Counted from the first letter of the stretch, positions 26,129-35,790 are shown. The stretch: DNA of 64,000 nucleotides from Brevibacillus porteri (GCF_003013475.1 NZ_PXZO01000002.1:1-64000); one strand, 5' to 3'. Program-made: numbers and translations. The notes: generated by a model not told the origin, from the sequence alone.

Positions 26129-27016
26129 ATGCAAAAAATCGGTTTTATCGGCCTCGGTAATATGGGTCTACCGATGTCTAAAAATTTAGTTGATTCAAAT
26201 TACTCGGTGTGCGGATTTGATCTGAATAAGGCTGCCGAAACTCAATTCGAGCAAGCAGGAGGAATCATTGGCATCCCTGTGGCGCAAATGCCCGGGATGT
26301 GCAATGTCATCTTTACGAGCTTACCCTCCTCCGATGCCGTCAAAGAAATCTATCTGGGACAGGATGGACTGGTTGAAAGCAGTCAGCCTGGCATGCTGCT
26401 GATCGACACAAGCACTGTAGCACCTGAAATCAATCATACCATCGAGGAAGCAGCTGTCAGTAAAGGCATCGACTTTTTAGCAGCGCCCGTCAGTGGAGGT
26501 GTCATCGGTGCAGTCAATCGCACATTAACCTTTATGGTCGGTGGTCGGAAAACAGCATTTGAGCGTTCGCTACCGATCCTCAACGTGCTTGGTGCAAACG
26601 TTTTTCACGTGAGCGAGCAAATTGATAGTGGCACCGCCACAAAGCTCATTAACAACCTGCTCATCGGCTTTTATACGGCAGGAGTGGCAGAGGCGCTTAC
26701 CTTAGCGAAGCAAAGCAATCTCGATCTGGAAAAGCTGTTCGACATGTTGAATGTCAGCTACGGCCAGAGCCGTATTTACGAGCGTAATTACAAAAGCTTT
26801 ATCGCAAATGACGATTATGCACCAGGCTTTTCCTTGAAGCTGTTACGTAAAGACCTCGGTTTCGCATTAGGGCTGGCGGAGAAACAACAGCTTGATTTGC
26901 CCATCAGCAAAATGCTCTTTGCCTTGTACGAGGAAGCAGAGAAGAGCGGATATGGAGAAAAAGACATGTCTGTTCTGTATCAAAAAATCAGCAGGCAAAC
27001 GAATGCTGCGCAATAA
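26129..27016 (+). CDS. mmsB: 3-hydroxyisobutyrate dehydrogenase
   Basis: A 295-aa NAD-dependent beta-hydroxyacid dehydrogenase converting 3-hydroxyisobutyrate to methylmalonate semialdehyde. It has the N-terminal GFIGLGNMGLPM dinucleotide fold motif, the substrate loop APVSGG and the catalytic lysine in TKLINNLLIG (about residue 172). ATG at 26129 is preceded by GGAGGGATGTTCA, 16 bp after the dehydrogenase gene. The position next to mmsA supports the assignment over other family members. Confidence 0.9.
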   Translation: MQKIGFIGLGNMGLPMSKNLVDSNYSVCGFDLNKAAETQFEQAGGIIGIPVAQMPGMCNVIFTSLPSSDAVKEIYLGQDGLVESSQPGMLLIDTSTVAPEINHTIEEAAVSKGIDFLAAPVSGGVIGAVNRTLTFMVGGRKTAFERSLPILNVLGANVFHVSEQIDSGTATKLINNLLIGFYTAGVAEALTLAKQSNLDLEKLFDMLNVSYGQSRIYERNYKSFIANDDYAPGFSLKLLRKDLGFALGLAEKQQLDLPISKMLFALYEEAEKSGYGEKDMSVLYQKISRQTNAAQ

Positions 27017-27034
27017 GAAACGGAGGAACGTGAC

Positions 27035-28492
27035 ATGAACATGGCGAGCGTGAAAAAAGTACAGAATCATATGGATGGTCAGTGGGTAGATTCCACGGGT
27101 ACAGAGATAGAAGCGGTGCCCAACCCAGCCACCGGTGAGATTATTGCGGTTGTACCCTTGTCAGCAAAAGCGGATGTGGATCGTGCCGTAGAGGTAGCCC
27201 AGCGTGCCTATCATACATGGTCGGAAGTACCCGTTCCCAATCGAGCGAGATACTTGTACAAATACCTCCAGTTGTTGCAGGAGCAGAAAGAGAAACTTGC
27301 TCAGATCATTACGATGGAAAATGGAAAGACGTTGAAGGATGCACGCGGTGAGGTACAGCGCGGAATCGAGGCTGTCGAGCTGGCGACAACGACGCCCAAT
27401 CTGATGATGGGTGATGCTCTACCCTCTATTGCAGAAGGTATCGATGGAACCATTTGGCGCTATCCGCTGGGAGTCGTGGCTGGAATTACGCCATTTAATT
27501 TCCCGATGATGATCCCGCTCTGGATGTTTCCGCTCGCTATCGCATGCGGTAATACGTTTGTCCTGAAAGCATCAGAGCGAACGCCGATATTGGCTGGAGA
27601 GCTTGTCGAGCTGTTTTATGAGGCAGGGTTTCCAAAAGGTGTTCTGAACCTCGTTCATGGCGGGAAAGAGGTCGTCAACAGCTTGCTGGAGCATCCCGAG
27701 GTTCAAGCGATTTCCTTTGTCGGGTCAGAGCCGGTCGCCAGACATGTCTATCAGACTGGAACGGCACACGGAAAGCGAGTGCAAGCGCTGGCAGGTGCTA
27801 AAAATCATGCGCTTGTCATGCCTGATTGCCATCTCGAAAAAACGGTGCAGGGTGTCGTCGGAGCCGCATTCGGCAGCAGTGGTCAGCGTTGCATGGCTTG
27901 CTCGGTGGTGGCGGTGGTCGATGAAATCGCCGATTCGTTCATGGATGCGCTCGTAGCAGAAACACGCAAGCTGCAGGTGGGAGACGGACGTTTGGAACAA
28001 CACTTCGTAGGTCCGGTCATCCGCGAGGTCCACAAAGACCGTGTGCTTCGCTATATCGATAGCGGCGTGGAAGAAGGCGCTACCTTGCTGGTAGACGGTC
28101 GGCAGGTGGAAACGGACGCATCTGGCTATTTTGTAGGGGCGACGATTTTCGATAATGTGACGCCGCAGATGAAGATATGGCAGGACGAAATTTTCGCTCC
28201 CGTCCTTTCAGTCGTCAGGGTAAAAAACCTGGAGGAAGGCATCGAGCTGACCAATCAATCCCGGTTTGCAAACGGAGCCGTCATCTATACATCCAGCGGC
28301 AAGCATGTCCAGCATTTCCGTGAAAAAATCGATGCAGGCTTGATCGGTGTGAACGTGAATGTCCCTGCACCGATGGCATTTTTTTCATTCGCCGGGAATA
28401 AAGCGTCCTTTTACGGTGATCTCGGTACTAACGGCAAAGACGGCGTGCAATTTTATACCCGCAAAAAAGTCGTAACGGAACGCTGGTTTTAA
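27035..28492 (+). CDS. mmsA: Methylmalonate-semialdehyde dehydrogenase (CoA-acylating)
   Basis: A 485-aa CoA-dependent aldehyde dehydrogenase. It makes propionyl-CoA from methylmalonate semialdehyde, so it feeds directly into mmgD. The catalytic cysteine C286 lies in [10 protein letters not shown], and [20 protein letters not shown] is typical of the MMSDH subfamily, as is the lack of the usual glutamate in the LAGAKNHA block. ATG follows GGAGGAACGTGAC. Confidence 0.93.
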   Translation: MNMASVKKVQNHMDGQWVDSTGTEIEAVPNPATGEIIAVVPLSAKADVDRAVEVAQRAYHTWSEVPVPNRARYLYKYLQLLQEQKEKLAQIITMENGKTLKDARGEVQRGIEAVELATTTPNLMMGDALPSIAEGIDGTIWRYPLGVVAGITPFNFPMMIPLWMFPLAIACGNTFVLKASERTPILAGELVELFYEAGFPKGVLNLVHGGKEVVNSLLEHPEVQAISFVGSEPVARHVYQTGTAHGKRVQALAGAKNHALVMPDCHLEKTVQGVVGAAFGSSGQRCMACSVVAVVDEIADSFMDALVAETRKLQVGDGRLEQHFVGPVIREVHKDRVLRYIDSGVEEGATLLVDGRQVETDASGYFVGATIFDNVTPQMKIWQDEIFAPVLSVVRVKNLEEGIELTNQSRFANGAVIYTSSGKHVQHFREKIDAGLIGVNVNVPAPMAFFSFAGNKASFYGDLGTNGKDGVQFYTRKKVVTERWF

Positions 28493-28514
28493 AAAATCAG
28501 AAGGGATGAGAGAG

Positions 28515-29300
28515 ATGGACTTACAATTTGTTAAAGTGAAGAACGAACATTATGTGACAACGATTGAACTGGATCATGCACCAGCAAATACGTTGTCATC
28601 TTCATGCATCAATGAATTGCGTGCCTTGTTTGCGGTGCTCGCAGACGATGATGACACGAGAGCTATCATCGTGACGGGGGCAGGACGATTTTTTGTGGCA
28701 GGGGCGGATATTAAAGAATTTGTATCTGCTTTGGGAGACGAGGAAAAAGCTTTGGCCATGGCAGAGGCCGGTCAGGCACTATGCAATGAAATTGAGGCAA
28801 TGACTAAGCCGGTAATCGCCGCGATTAATGGTCCTGCCCTCGGTGGAGGATTGGAACTGGCAATGGGGTGTCATTTCCGGATCGCTTCAGAGACCGCTAT
28901 CCTTGGCTTGCCCGAGTTGAAGTTAGGGCTGATACCATCATTTGGCGGGACTCAGCGTCTGAGCAAGCTGACAAACAAAGCGACTGCACTACGTCTTATT
29001 TTAACGAGCAAGCAATTGCATGCATCAGAAGCAGCCGAGATCGGCCTCGTACAAATGGTTGTCACCTCAGAAGAATTGATACAGACAGCGGTTACTATCG
29101 CACAGTCATTGATAGACGGGAAAAGCATGACTAGCATTTCACGCGCGGTGGAATGCATCATGCACGGATATGACGAACCATTGAATGCTAGTTTGGACCG
29201 CGAGCGGAAGCGATTTGCGGAACTTTTTTTAACAGCAGATGCAAAAGAAGGCATTCAGGCGTTCGTGGAAAAACGGTCGCCGCAATTTACCCATTCATGA
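28515..29300 (+). CDS. Enoyl-CoA hydratase (crotonase family)
   Basis: A 261-aa crotonase. Both catalytic glutamates are present, in GGGLELAMG (about residue 114) and LPELKLGLIPSFGG (about 134), with the oxyanion-hole segment AGADIKEF. ATG at 28515 is selected by AAGGGATGAG. The most likely substrate is methacrylyl-CoA, giving 3-hydroxyisobutyryl-CoA in valine breakdown. It ends 14 bp before the next start, inside that gene's ribosome binding region. Confidence 0.88.
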   Translation: MDLQFVKVKNEHYVTTIELDHAPANTLSSSCINELRALFAVLADDDDTRAIIVTGAGRFFVAGADIKEFVSALGDEEKALAMAEAGQALCNEIEAMTKPVIAAINGPALGGGLELAMGCHFRIASETAILGLPELKLGLIPSFGGTQRLSKLTNKATALRLILTSKQLHASEAAEIGLVQMVVTSEELIQTAVTIAQSLIDGKSMTSISRAVECIMHGYDEPLNASLDRERKRFAELFLTADAKEGIQAFVEKRSPQFTHS

Positions 29301-29314
29301 AAGGAGAGAACAGG

Positions 29315-30370
29315 ATGACGGACGAGGTGCTATTTTGCGTCAGTGAGAATGGAGTGGCCACCATTACGCTGAATCGGCCCAAAGCCCTCAATTCACTGAC
29401 ATACGACATGCTCATTGCGATCGGGGATAAATTGAAAGAATGGGCGGCAGACGACCATATACAGGTCGTCGTCATGAAAGCAGCCGGGACAAAAGGCTTT
29501 TGTGCGGGCGGTGATATTAAATCTCTGTATGAGGCCGCGTCTAGTCCAGATGCCATGCAAAGGGCAGAGCGTTTTTTTGAAGTAGAGTATCAGGTTGATC
29601 AGATGATCTATACGTATGAAAAACCCATTATCGCGTGTCTTGACGGGATCGTGATGGGAGGTGGAGTAGGTTTGACATATGGGGCACGCCATAAAATCGT
29701 GACAGAGCGGACAAAATGGGCGATGCCGGAGATGAACATCGGATTTTTCCCCGACGTAGGCGCTGCCTATTTTTTAAACAAGGCTCCCGGACATATGGGG
29801 CGATACCTGGCACTGACGGCAACTGTCATCCAGGCTCCAGATGTCATCTATATCCATGGAGCAGATGTGTACATGACAAGCGAATCGATGCAAGGTTTTC
29901 TTGCCCGCCTGGAACAGGTTGAGTGGGAACGTCATAATATTGATGCCGCGCTCAATCAATTGCTTCATGAACATTCCGAGAAACCTGCAGTGGAAAGCGA
30001 GCTTGTGTTACTACAGAAGCAGATTGATCACTATTTTTCGTTTGAAAAGGTAGAAGAGATAATCTGCGCATGCGAAAAGGACCAAAGCGATTTTGCCAGG
30101 AGAACAAAGGATACACTCTTGTCAAAATCGCCGGCATCCCTGAAAATTACGTTAAAACAACTGACGGAAGGCAAACAAAAATCGTTGTCGAATTGTTTTG
30201 CCACAGATCTGATGTTAGCAAATAACTTCTTGCGGCATCGTGATTTTTTTGAAGGGGTTCGGTCCGTGCTTATCGATAAGGATCAGGAACCGCAGTATAT
30301 GTACCGATCTTTAGCGGATGTTTCTGAAGAAATGGTAGGGAGCTTTTTCGAGAGAAACAACAACAAATGA
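29315..30370 (+). CDS. 3-hydroxyisobutyryl-CoA hydrolase
   Basis: A 351-aa crotonase-superfamily hydrolase; the size and the GGDIKSLYE, DGIVMGGGVGLTYG and GFFPDVGAAYFL blocks match HIBYL-CoA hydrolase and not the shorter hydratases. It releases 3-hydroxyisobutyrate for MmsB. ATG at 29315 follows AAAGGAGAGAACAGG, overlapping the end of the hydratase gene's coding frame region. It is the last gene of this catabolic block, with a terminator following. Confidence 0.9.
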   Translation: MTDEVLFCVSENGVATITLNRPKALNSLTYDMLIAIGDKLKEWAADDHIQVVVMKAAGTKGFCAGGDIKSLYEAASSPDAMQRAERFFEVEYQVDQMIYTYEKPIIACLDGIVMGGGVGLTYGARHKIVTERTKWAMPEMNIGFFPDVGAAYFLNKAPGHMGRYLALTATVIQAPDVIYIHGADVYMTSESMQGFLARLEQVEWERHNIDAALNQLLHEHSEKPAVESELVLLQKQIDHYFSFEKVEEIICACEKDQSDFARRTKDTLLSKSPASLKITLKQLTEGKQKSLSNCFATDLMLANNFLRHRDFFEGVRSVLIDKDQEPQYMYRSLADVSEEMVGSFFERNNNK

Positions 30371-30382
30371 AGAAATAGGAGG

Positions 30383-30417
30383 GGCGGCATGGAAATTCTT
30401 ATTTCTATGCCGCCTTT
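30383..30417 (+). terminator. Terminator of the valine-degradation block
   Basis: A 14-bp stem with one G-U pair (GGCGGCATGGAAAT at 30383-30396 with 30401-30414), a 4-nt loop, and a short T run. It starts 12 bp after the stop of the hydrolase gene. Confidence 0.75.
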
Positions 30418-30533
30418 AAAATGTGGCCAAGATATTTGCAAGACTGGATTGGCATCCAATATGTGCTGAAGATAAGTTACTATTGTAACCTTACATACGT
30501 AATACGATGGAGAAGCAAGAACTAGTAGTTAGT

Positions 30534-31040
30534 ATGACTAAATTATCTTGGAAAAAGCACTTGGGAGGTAAAGCTGTTTTGAATGACTATATAGGAACAA
30601 TGAGAAAGTACATTGGTCATGAAACTCTGTTAACTGTTGGCTGTGGAGCAATAATCGAAGATGACTGCGGGCGAATTCTACTACAACAAAAAAGAGATAT
30701 TTGGGGCCTTCCTGGGGGCCTTCTCGAAATTGGAGAAACATTCGAAGAGACTGTTAGAAGGGAAGTATTAGAGGAAACGAATCTTAAAATCAGTCAAATC
30801 AAGTTGTTTGGAATATATTCCGGAAAGAAGGGTTTTGCTCAATATGCAAACGGAGACAAAGTTTTTAGTGTACAGATTATTTTTCACGTGACGAAATACG
30901 AAGGTACAGTTCAAGGAAATGAGGAAAGTACACGACTTCAATTCATACATAAAAAGGATATGCCAAGTAACCTAAACCCTCATCAAGCTCCATTTATTTT
31001 AGACTGGTTACACGGAATAAAGCCACCCATAATTAAGTGA
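30534..31040 (+). CDS. Nudix hydrolase, copy 2
   Basis: A 168-aa Nudix hydrolase almost identical to the gene at 14981-15487 in protein and in DNA. The Nudix box with REVLEE is intact. The frame extends to an upstream ATG at 30507, but alignment with copy 1 and the common GTTAGTATG context favour ATG at 30534. Sequence similarity between the two copies stops shortly before the start and about ten bases after the stop. One difference is a serine-to-cysteine change in the DDxGR segment. Confidence 0.85.
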   Translation: MTKLSWKKHLGGKAVLNDYIGTMRKYIGHETLLTVGCGAIIEDDCGRILLQQKRDIWGLPGGLLEIGETFEETVRREVLEETNLKISQIKLFGIYSGKKGFAQYANGDKVFSVQIIFHVTKYEGTVQGNEESTRLQFIHKKDMPSNLNPHQAPFILDWLHGIKPPIIK

Positions 31041-31086
31041 GTTTTTCACTAACATTACCAAAAACCTGCAAATTGAAGGTGATCAA

Positions 31087-31843
31087 ATGAAAGGTTCAGT
31101 TAGTATTTTGGGAATTCCCTTTTCTAAACTAACCCTTAATGAAACGATACAAAAATTGACGGAACATATACAGAGAGATCAGTCCCATTTGTTTCATCTA
31201 ATCACAGCGAACCCCGAAATAACGATTTCTAATCAAACTGACAAACTTCTGCAAACCATTGTAAAAGAAGCTGACTTGATTACTCCCGATGGGATAGGTA
31301 TTGTTATTGCTTCCAAAAGAAAAGGCGATCCTATCCCTGAGAGGGTTACTGGGTACGATTTGCTTCTTCAACTACTAGACAAAGGAAATTCATTAGGTTG
31401 GAGTTTTTACTTTCTTGGGACCGATGAAAGAACGAACATGAAAGCTGTGGATGAAGTCTGCAAACGCTACCCAAATGTAATGATTGCTGGTCGGCATAAT
31501 GGATTTTTTACTGAAGAAGAGGAACATCACATATTAGATGAAATTCAACAAACCAATCCAGATATTCTGATTGTCGCAATGGGAGCACCCTACTCTGACA
31601 AATGGATTTACGAGAATAAAAGTAAACTTGCGGCTGTTAAGGTTGTTTTTGGAGTTGGTGGAAGCCTAGATGTAATAGCAGGAAAAGTAAAGCCTACCCC
31701 AATTATTTTGGAAAAAGCTAAATCTCGAATGGCTGCATCGATTGCTTACCGTTCCGGTGGCAAAAGGTCAAAAATCAAGATGGCGTAGACAGTCTGCTTT
31801 ACCGAAATTTGTATATCGAGCAATCATTAAAAATGAAGTATAA
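31087..31843 (+). pseudogene. tagA: WecG/TagA-family glycosyltransferase, frameshifted
   Basis: The first 200 residues are a normal TagA-type N-acetylmannosaminyltransferase (teichoic acid linkage unit), with NPEITISNQ, DGIGIV, GAPYSDKWIYENK and GVGGSLDVIAGKVK. The frame then stops at 31788 with an atypical tail. In the next frame from about 31700 the conserved C-terminus continues: WLHRLL, SRWRRQSALPKFVYRAI, ending with TAA at 31841-31843. A single extra C in the CCCC run at 31697-31700 explains the break. Truncation removes the membrane-interacting C-terminal appendage, which is known to be needed by TagA enzymes, so the product is probably inactive unless the frameshift is a sequencing error. 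The same C-terminal sequence recurs at 41053-41166. Confidence 0.85.
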
Positions 31844-32381
31844 ACTAAGGGGTTAGAACTTTCAATTAACAGTGACAACTAGGAGTGGGAGATTTTCTGC
31901 ACCCGTGCTAGCTCGAAATTTGAGTCTGCTGGCGAACATCGCGATGTATCCTTATGCTGTGCACCACCTACAGGCCAAGTCGCAATTGATTTTGGTTCTT
32001 GGTAAAAGTAAACGTAGGTATTGAATACATCAAACACGAACTAAAGACAAAGGATTCAAATTACTATACTCAAAGCATTATTTAAGCCAATGGCTTTAGA
32101 GACATTGAACCCTGATTCGTCATAATGGATTCTGTCCCTACTCATCTTACGAAGTCGTCTATTTCAGTGATTTGCAAACTTATAAGCTGGTTAATATTAT
32201 CGGCTTATCAGAAGGATTAGAGCGTAGAGGTTCCTGTTTGTTATCGTTTCCGCCCAACTTATCGTGTTCGTGCGCAAATGGATTTGGTTGTTAAGTTAAT
32301 AACGGACAAGGAGCCTGCTGTTTAGGGAATGTAACAATGTTTATCCGGAGTCTCAATATGAGTCAGCACCACACATTAAAA
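31844..32381. other. Decayed sequence without an intact gene
   Basis: About 540 bp with only short open frames in all six readings. Fragments such as APPTGQVAIDFGSW (near 31965-32005) look like pieces of former protein-coding sequence, but I cannot assign a family. A terminator follows at 32382-32419. Confidence 0.4.
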
Positions 32382-32419
32382 AAGACCACAACTTGCTTAC
32401 ATTAGCTAGTTGTGGTCTT
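32382..32419. terminator. Orphan hairpin terminator
   Basis: AAGACCACAACT at 32382-32393 pairs perfectly with AGTTGTGGTCTT at 32408-32419 around a 14-nt loop. A-rich sequence before it makes it a better terminator for the minus strand, but no intact gene on either side uses it. Confidence 0.55.
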
Positions 32420-32662
32420 CATAGTTTATTGGAGGATTGAGTTTAAGATTATCTCATGATCCACCTCTTTGAACGAGAGTATTGTTCGGAAAAAATAAAG
32501 TTCTAGACTCAAGATTTTCGCCTATTAGACTAGAATCTTTAAGGAATGCGATGATAAGTTTCTTCAGAGAAGAGCCTGAGAATCTCCATTCAGCGGAAAG
32601 AAAACTGACGTCACGGTCTTGTATAAGGATCAGATTGAAAGCATGCTTATGTAAGATGTATA

Positions 32663-32702
32663 GGAATGCCGGTATTCCTCTTGTACAGAATACCGGCATT
32701 CC
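32663..32702. repeat. 15-bp perfect inverted repeat
   Basis: GGAATGCCGGTATTC at 32663-32677 and its complement at 32688-32702, 10-nt spacer, inside a decayed gene region. It has a high GC core and no T-tract, so it is not a typical terminator. Confidence 0.75.
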
Positions 32703-32769
32703 GGAAAACCATGCATCGCATGGCAAACGGTATTCTTTCAAACTTAATAAGGAAACTGGTGAGGGCAAC

Positions 32770-33080
32770 GGTTCTAATCAAATTTCTTATGAAAGATTAT
32801 TGATTGAACCGAGGCTCACCGCGTATCTGTTGATGGAAAGGCAATAGGCTTTGCTCCAAAAGAATTTGAGTTGCTCCGTTTTCTTGCTGTGCATCCTAAC
32901 AAGACATTCTCTCGGGAGGATCTGCTCAGCCGGGTGTGGAATGATCAAAGAGTTCGTGAAGCACGTACGGTCGATGTGCATGTTCGAAAAATCCGAAAGA
33001 AATGTTTCAAAGCTCTCCACAAGTAGCTGAGATGATTACAGCTATCAGGAGATCGGGCTATCAACTGAAGGATATAAACG
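32770..33080 (+). pseudogene. OmpR-type response regulator DNA-binding domain, broken
   Basis: Joined across frames the sequence reads as a winged-helix effector domain: ISYERLLIEP, then HRVSVDGKAIGFAPKEFELL (32817-32876), FSREDLLSRVWND, TVDVHVRKIRKK, and IRRSGYQLK. At least two frameshifts are needed (near 32810 and near 33003). The receiver domain that should precede it is missing. No function is expected. It marks a decayed two-component system, perhaps linked to the NosD-like and PepSY genes that follow. Confidence 0.75.
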
Positions 33081-33199
33081 GAATGCTGAAAAAATATGTA
33101 TATCCATGGATACATTCTGGCTTTTCGCTATCGGTTTAAAACGAAATAGCTTTTTCACAAATGATAGCTGTAACAAAAAATGTTTTTAATGGTTCGCTC

Positions 33200-33690
33200 A
33201 TCCTTTTGTTTTTTGCCATTATATATAGCCCGGTTGAGTCATTTGCAAATGGTTATGTCCTGATATGCTTGAGTTAGCTCCACAAATGTGTCGTCAAAGG
33301 GGGGATTCAGTTTGCCACGCGGTTGGATAAAACGGACTATTTGATTTATTTTACCAATTGGCACTTCTCTTTTCTTTTTCCTACTTGCTCCTGTCCATAT
33401 AGGAGGAACGGAATTATTCACAAAGGAAGTACTGCCACAACAAATAGACCAAGCACTTATGGCTCATCCCTTACCATACCGGAGTGCACGTATTCGGGGC
33501 CAATTCTCATTACCAAGCCGATTACGTTGGTCGCCCAAGGCTCTGTCACGATCTCTAATCCGTCACCATTCCAAAGAATGAGCCAGTGGTCTTTATCAAC
33601 AGTGATCATGTCACACTCAAAGGGATTACCATCTCAGTGCTGAGGCTTCTATCGTTCTGAAGGGAAGTCACAATGTAATCGAGCTTCTCA
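33200..33690 (+). pseudogene. NosD-like periplasmic copper protein, degraded
   Basis: Several frames together give a beta-helix protein of the NosD type: IDQALMAHPL, YSGPILITKPITLVAQGSVT (33493-33552), SDHVTLKGIT, and a final IVLKGSHNVIELL. Frameshifts and an internal stop separate the pieces, and nothing remains after about 230 residues of the family's 400 or more. Just upstream (33140-33230) a stretch reading NVFNGSLILLFFAII may be its signal peptide. It is not functional. NosD-type proteins deliver copper, which could connect to the His/Met-rich PepSY protein downstream. Confidence 0.6.
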
Positions 33691-33799
33691 CTTGACCCTA
33701 TTGGATGAAAACGATTATACGGGGCGTTCGCCGATCTGTTTGCGCCTACCCTACAAAAGTAAAAATCAGCTTTGCTATTCTCATAACGGAGGTTTATAC

Positions 33800-35158
33800 A
33801 TGAAAGTGAGCCATTATAATCGCTTTTGGCGCTGGCATTTCTATGCAGCCTTTTTTATCACACCACTCTTGATTACATTAACACTAACAGGCATTGGCTA
33901 CTTATTTTATACTGATGTAGAAAATCGCGCTTACGATGATCTGTTCTTTGGAAAAAGCAATTATACAGAAGCACTAACCATTGATAAAGGGATTGAGAAA
34001 GCGGTAGAGCAATTCAAGGATTACTCAGTCTCCAAGGTTATTGTTTTGGATGAGCCTTATAATACGCGCCTGACAATGACAAATAACGATGGCGACCAAA
34101 AATACGTATTTTTAGATAAGAATTATGAGGTTGTCGGAAGCCAGGACGCCAAGTATACATTCTCGAACGTAATGAGAGAATTGCATAGCTCATTATTTGT
34201 AGGTGGAACGGTCGTCAACTATTTGGTGGAATTAGCTGCATGCTGGGCAATTTTCTTACTGATTTCCGGTATTTATATGACCTTTAGAGGGAAAATATTG
34301 AAGGCAAAACAAAACCTTACCAAGCAACAGAAAAATAAAAAATGGCATGCATTAATCGGTACCATTATTACCATTCCCATGATTGTCATTATCTTTACTG
34401 GCTTGCCTTGGTCTGCATTTATGGGTGATTTTATTTATTCAGCTTCTCAAGAGAATCCTTCCTTTGGTATCCCGCTGTTAAAGCAACAGCCGCCAACGTC
34501 AGATATGAGTGAAATTCCTTGGGCTACACGAAAAAATGAGGCCCCTGTATCCAACCAATCTCATGCGCACCACGGGGATATGGCTGGTATGATGACACAC
34601 AACAGCAACATGGTCAGTATCCAGCAGTTAATGCGAGAGGTTGAGAAGGAACAGATTTCCAAACCCTATTCCATTGTGTATCCGAAGAATGAAGAGGGCG
34701 TATTCACGGTATCAAAAGGAAGCAATACGGGAGTAACGGGCCTTGATGTAAGTCCATACGAGGAAGTCACCACCTATTTTGACCAATATAGCGGAAAGTT
34801 GATTTCCAAAGTGGGCTATGACGAATACGGAATTCTGGCCAAATGGTTTACATGGGGGATCCCATTGCATGAAGGTCATTTGTTTGGCTGGCCAAATAAA
34901 GTAATGAATTTGGTTGTTTGTCTGTCTTTCCTCCTCGTCATCTTTTGGGGATTCAAAACATGGCTATCTCGAAAAAAACAAGGCTCATTCTCTGCTCCAC
35001 CAAAAGTATCGAGTGGTGTATCTATAAGTTTCCTTATCTTCATGGTGATTTTAGGTGTGATTATGCCTTTATTTGGACTTTCTTTAATTGTGGTAGTTAT
35101 TATAGAAGGTATGATTCACCTTATTAATAAGAGTGACAAAAAGGACGTTGCTGCGTAA
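33800..35158 (+). CDS. PepSY-associated membrane protein (PiuB-like)
   Basis: A 452-aa integral membrane protein of the PepSY-TM type. It has hydrophobic segments near residues 15-38, 143-168, 197-220, 371-392 and 415-445, and two extracytoplasmic PepSY-like regions. ATG at 33800 has GGAGG seven bases upstream; the longer frame to 33692 runs over the NosD remnant. A histidine- and methionine-rich loop (SHAHHGDMAGMMTHNSNM, about residues 253-270) suggests metal contact. The family is linked to iron or heme reduction and uptake; copper is an alternative given the NosD remnant upstream. No cognate partner gene is visible. Confidence 0.78.
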   Translation: MKVSHYNRFWRWHFYAAFFITPLLITLTLTGIGYLFYTDVENRAYDDLFFGKSNYTEALTIDKGIEKAVEQFKDYSVSKVIVLDEPYNTRLTMTNNDGDQKYVFLDKNYEVVGSQDAKYTFSNVMRELHSSLFVGGTVVNYLVELAACWAIFLLISGIYMTFRGKILKAKQNLTKQQKNKKWHALIGTIITIPMIVIIFTGLPWSAFMGDFIYSASQENPSFGIPLLKQQPPTSDMSEIPWATRKNEAPVSNQSHAHHGDMAGMMTHNSNMVSIQQLMREVEKEQISKPYSIVYPKNEEGVFTVSKGSNTGVTGLDVSPYEEVTTYFDQYSGKLISKVGYDEYGILAKWFTWGIPLHEGHLFGWPNKVMNLVVCLSFLLVIFWGFKTWLSRKKQGSFSAPPKVSSGVSISFLIFMVILGVIMPLFGLSLIVVVIIEGMIHLINKSDKKDVAA

Positions 35159-35190
35159 GAAAATGACTGTATTCGGAATAGCTTAATATG

Positions 35191-35242
35191 AGCAGCTGTT
35201 GTCTAAGTCATGATTTTTATGTCTTGAACAACAGCTGCTTTA
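35191..35242 (+). terminator. Terminator after the PepSY gene
   Basis: AGCAGCTGTTGT at 35191-35202 pairs perfectly with ACAACAGCTGCT at 35228-35239, followed by TTATT; loop 25 nt. Confidence 0.75.
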
Positions 35243-35621
35243 TTATTGGGGCAGAACAAATACTCATAATATTAGTAGATGGAGCCAATTTCGACGGGTT
35301 CGATAGCGTAATAAAGCAGCGGCGAGTCTAATACTTATTTTTCTGAGACTAGAGGTTTTCTTCTCCAAGAACTGCGTAGGATCAACAACTCCAGTCTAGA
35401 ACTTTATTTTCAACGAATAAGTAAATCGAATACCGGCTCTTGTCCTTAGCGTAAAATATTCGCTCATGAAGTGAAATCATCCGTCTTGCCTTTCCAAAAA
35501 AGAACGTGGACGTATGAAAAAAATCAGTTTGGAAAAGAGAAAGGAATGCATCTGGAATTTCGAGTGGACAAATTCTATATTTGGTATTATGATTTAGAAA
35601 TTCGAACTACATATTGTGACG
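35243..35621. other. Upstream region of the second riboswitch
   Basis: About 380 bp without a gene. AT-rich sequence near 35565-35595 should hold the promoter for the riboswitch transcript (TATATT at 35576 and TATTAT at 35585 are candidate -10 boxes), but no well-spaced -35 box stands out. Confidence 0.4.
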
Positions 35622-35790
35622 GATTAGGTGTATTCGTTCATTAACGAATCTTAAAAGGGAAGTTCGGTGTAAATCCGACACGGTCCCGCCGCTGTATTGT
35701 TGAGTCTCATGTAAGATGTCACTGGGTAAACCCGGGAAGACACATCGAGATGTTGAACCTAAGTCAGAAGACCTGCCTATTCCTAGAACA
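35622..35790 (+). promoter_or_regulatory. Cobalamin (AdoCbl) riboswitch, nik operon
   Basis: A second cobalamin riboswitch: AAAGGGAAGTTCGGT, AATCCGACACGGTCCCGCC and the B12 box GTCAGAAGACCTGCCT at 35763-35778. The transcription terminator at 35867-35904 follows before the nikA-like gene. Control by B12 suggests that the transporter serves cobalt, or corrinoid needs, and not only nickel. Confidence 0.93.

Noticed and set aside
32482..32847. 121-codon plus-strand frame as a gene
   Set aside because: Its C-terminal part is the first piece of the broken OmpR-type domain and the rest contains the 15-bp palindrome; it has no family pattern or ribosome binding site.
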